Shown here piece by piece: positions 16,538 through 18,658 of a stretch of DNA of 18,658 nt (position 1 is the stretch's first letter; each line of letters begins with the position of its first letter). The stretch is from Thalassiosira profunda. Taxonomy: Eukaryota; Bacillariophyta; Thalassiosirophyceae; Thalassiosirales; Thalassiosiraceae. Under the pieces are notes generated by a model. It was not told the DNA's origin, did not search any database, and saw only the letters and a list, made by a program, of their open reading frames with translations. The stretch covers positions 1 to 18,658 of the forward strand of contig JALLAP010000133.1 in NCBI GenBank assembly GCA_036939355.1. Direction: 5' to 3'. Made by a program: the position numbers and the translations under genes.

Positions 16538-17362
16538 TAAAGCAAGCCTTGACCGCCGCTTAAGGCGACTAGGTCGCTTGTTTTTTACCCGCTTCCTTTT
16601 CACCCGCCTCCCGCCACGTGGAAGATTTTTTGGCTTTCTACACCGTACATCCTACGTAGCCGGCCCTTTCGTCACACGCAACCACAATGGCGCCGCTCGA
16701 GCCCACAGCGTCGCCGCCATAGCAAGCGCGGAACGCCCCCTTGCCGCCGTTCGACCGTCATTATCGCCCGTCGACGAGCATGGCGGACAGAGCGCCGCCC
16801 CGTCCTCCAATACCATCAAGAATCGCGAAACGCCTTTGGAGCTTTTCGATCTACACCAAGGATGGTGCATCGCTGAAAGAGGAACTGCCAGCTAATATGC
16901 CTGACAGACGATTGTCATCGCTCGACAAACGCGCTATCTACAAACCGCATACGACGTAACGAGGATACTGGCGTAACTACGCGGACAACACGTCGGCATT
17001 GGCGTCAACCACATCGCACGGCAACCATCGATCAATCAAACCCAGCAACCCCTACCCGGCCGGTAATGCTCACAATACAGATATAACGATGAAGCAATAG
17101 GCACCCTATTATTCGAACAGGTAGCAAAGACACTGGACGCCGCGTCCCGGCTGACATTGGTCTAGTGGGCGCTCGCGTCCTTTCTAACCGTACCATTCCA
17201 AATCCCTAGCGCGTGTAGTGCATAAGGCATCTTCCTGGAATGTCCCCGAGGAAGTAAACCCCAGATCAAAGCACGTGGCCCTCGTCGTTCGCGAACGAGC
17301 ACTGCGCCCTCATGATCCCGGGAGCTTAGCTCAAGGAAACCCCCAACGAGAAGGTTTAGACA
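16538..17362. other. Region between MITE and copia remnant
   Basis: No recognisable gene. The longest plausible ATG frame is 16780-16959 (plus, 59 residues, strong start context, Pro/Arg-rich N-terminus). It shows no domain and may be chance. The stretch 16960-17360 has frequent stops in all frames and could be further decayed element sequence upstream of the copia RNase H. Confidence 0.4.
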
Positions 17363-17871
17363 TTGCGACCGTCCTTTAGGCGGAAGCTGTTGCCTCCTCT
17401 TGTCAATGCCAGAGCCTCGTGGGCAGGGCTTTACGATTCGGGTCTACGTCGACGCCGATCATGCAGGAGAGACCATTACGCGCAGGTCGAGGACTGGTTT
17501 CGTCGTGTTTCTCAACAACGCGCCCATTTACTGGACGTCGAAGAAACAGACGACCGTCGAGACGAGCACGTTTGGCAGCAGCGAATTCTCTGCTATGAAG
17601 AGCAGGCCTGCGAGTACGTTCGAGGCCTGAGGTACAAGCTGCGCATGATGGGTATCCCTGTGGACGAGCACGCGTTCGTTTTTGGGGACAACCAGTCTGT
17701 GTTGGCGAATACGAGGCTGTGGCGTATCATTTCGTGCGCGAGGGGACTGCTCGTGATGAATGGCGCACTGCCTACATCAATACGCATCTCAACGTGGCCG
17801 ATTTGATGACCAAACCGCTGTCGGGTGACAAGCGATGGACATTCGTGAGGATGTTGCTCCATCACCTCTAG
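17363..17871 (+). pseudogene. Ty1/copia retrotransposon RNase H remnant
   Basis: The 3' end of a copia-type pol gene in shifted frames. First frame: MPEPRG, VYVDADHAGETITRRSRTGF and YWTSKKQTTVETSTFGSSEF (17406-17590). Second frame: CEYVRGLRYKLRMMG and VFGDNQSVLANT (about 17608-17715). Then, after a deletion of the usual segment leading to YHFVRE, AYHFVREGTARDEWRT, NTHLNVADLMTKPL and MLLHHL to a stop at 17869-17871. The catalytic Asp/Glu order (DADHAG, SSEF, GDNQS) is still readable, but the frameshifts make it inactive. Gag, integrase and most of the reverse transcriptase are not recognisable upstream, and I could not define an LTR downstream. Confidence 0.9.
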
Positions 17872-18658
17872 GGCAAGGTGGGTGGTGCTTTCGTTGGGCA
17901 GCTTATGGGCAGATGTCTAGCGCAGTCGATGGGCGACTGTTCGGCTGATTGGCCGAGATAGGGGAGGATTACGGCTTCAGGGGAGGCCCGAACCTTCCTG
18001 GATGTGATTGCGAAAGGATTTGCAGAGTGCAGACCTTCGATTCACATCCTTCTTTTGTGCATCCTGCATGGGTGTTTGTGTTTTGGGGTGTGGATTGTGG
18101 CAGCGGGGCCGATACCACTACCTTCCTGGTCACTTCGCCTTACGTAGGTAAATACGTAAGAGGCGTTCCACGGTCGAACTATTCGTGTAATTTCGCCTGT
18201 AATTTTGCCCTGTAATTGGCGATGAAAATGATCGCTAGAACATTACAAAAAAAAATTACACGAAGAAATAGGGCGCCGATCTCGCTCCTATTTCTTCGTG
18301 TAATTTTTCGAACGACAGACAGACGATTGTCAATGAGACATCAAAACGAAATGTCACATTGTCAACATTGTATATTGATTCCGTAGGTATATAATTTTTA
18401 AGATGAGACACATTGGATTGGCCGGCGCGCAAATCTTTCTCGTATCTTTTTCGACCAACGGTCTCCTGAAAATTATGTAGAGCACCAAAGTTGAGTCACG
18501 AGCAATCTTGTGTATCGGGGTCCTCCTCAATTGGGGAAAATTACAGAGCGAGTTCGACCGTGGAACGCACCAAGAGGTGCTTGCACCACCATGGCGTCCG
18601 CCGCCCCCTAGCCAAGGGACCGGGGACCGCCCATGGCAGCGAAGTCACCCACCACCCC
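17872..18658. other. Region downstream of the copia remnant
   Basis: No gene supported. The first 200 bp or so could be copia 3' untranslated or LTR sequence, but no paired LTR is inside the window. It contains tacgta palindromes at about 18139 and 18151 and the hairpin repeat at 18182-18308. The last 100 bp is GC-rich without a recognisable frame. Confidence 0.4.
18182..18308. repeat. TTCGTGTAATTT inverted/direct repeat with 22-bp hairpin
   Basis: The 12-mer ttcgtgtaattt occurs at 18182-18193, inverted at 18253-18264 and direct again at 18295-18306. The last two belong to a perfect hairpin with 22-bp arms, 18251-18272 and 18287-18308, around a 14-base loop. Two extra tgtaatt units follow the first copy. 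It may be a small MITE-like element, but no target duplication is obvious. Confidence 0.85.

Noticed and set aside
16578..16895. 105-codon plus-strand frame
   Set aside because: It starts at TTG, is low complexity, and overlaps another frame. No domain is seen.
1812..18156. Repeated tacgta palindromes upstream of several genes
   Set aside because: About ten occurrences against roughly five expected by base frequency. Suggestive of a shared ACGT-core element but too weak to annotate.
16903..18332. 15-bp direct repeat gacagacgattgtca flanking the copia remnant
   Set aside because: Too long for a copia target duplication (normally 5 bp) and too short for an LTR. One such match in this length is not far from chance.
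1..18658. tRNA, rRNA, CRISPR and bacterial operon features
   Set aside because: No cloverleaf with a B-box-type GGTTCGA core, no rRNA-like stretch, no regularly spaced repeat array and no Shine-Dalgarno-linked gene cluster was found.

Overview
The window looks like nuclear DNA from a eukaryote, most likely an alga with a red-derived secondary plastid such as a photosynthetic stramenopile. Four short GT-AG introns (49-92 bp) can be placed, three of them confirmed by reading frame and protein family. One protein carries a signal peptide followed by an A|F cleavage site like the ASAF motif of such plastids. Fragments of several eukaryotic mobile-element classes are present. The exact species cannot be read from the sequence.

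Layout. 1-975: short tandem repeats and an uncertain acidic reading frame (minus). 976-1740: wreck of a Pif1/Helitron-type helicase (minus). 2264-5010: a two-exon C5 DNA methyltransferase of chromomethylase/DNMT1 type (plus). 5054-8325: a two-exon mitochondrial elongation factor G2 (GFM2-type, minus), tail to tail with the methyltransferase. 8822-9724: a VOC/glyoxalase-fold protein with a plastid-type bipartite leader (minus). 10038-10104: the first 22 codons of what looks like a PPi-type phosphofructokinase (plus), cut off at a single N at 10105. 10106 onward: a copy of a dispersed repeat also found in the methyltransferase leader, then an intergenic palindrome. 10739-13102: a membrane-anchored GT2-GT4 fusion glycosyltransferase (plus) with an in-frame intron that an ORF caller would read through. 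13961-14341: a small secreted cysteine-rich protein (minus). 14674-14722: a likely intron in an otherwise non-coding plus-strand transcript. 14929-15960: degenerate non-LTR retrotransposon RNase H region (minus). 16143-16537: a MITE with about 49-bp inverted ends, a TAA duplication and a perfect internal hairpin. 17363-17871: degenerate Ty1/copia RNase H (plus). 18182-18308: hairpin-forming repeat. The right end shows no recognisable gene.

The intact genes are a mixed set (DNA methylation, mitochondrial ribosome recycling, plastid metabolism, Golgi-type glycosylation, secretion) and do not form one pathway. The right third is mostly mobile-element debris. The points most worth checking are a duplicated short motif in the methyltransferase kept constant despite changed codons, the GT2-GT4 fusion with its hidden intron, the three-copy dispersed repeat that starts exactly at the N, and the MITE. 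I found no new multi-gene system.
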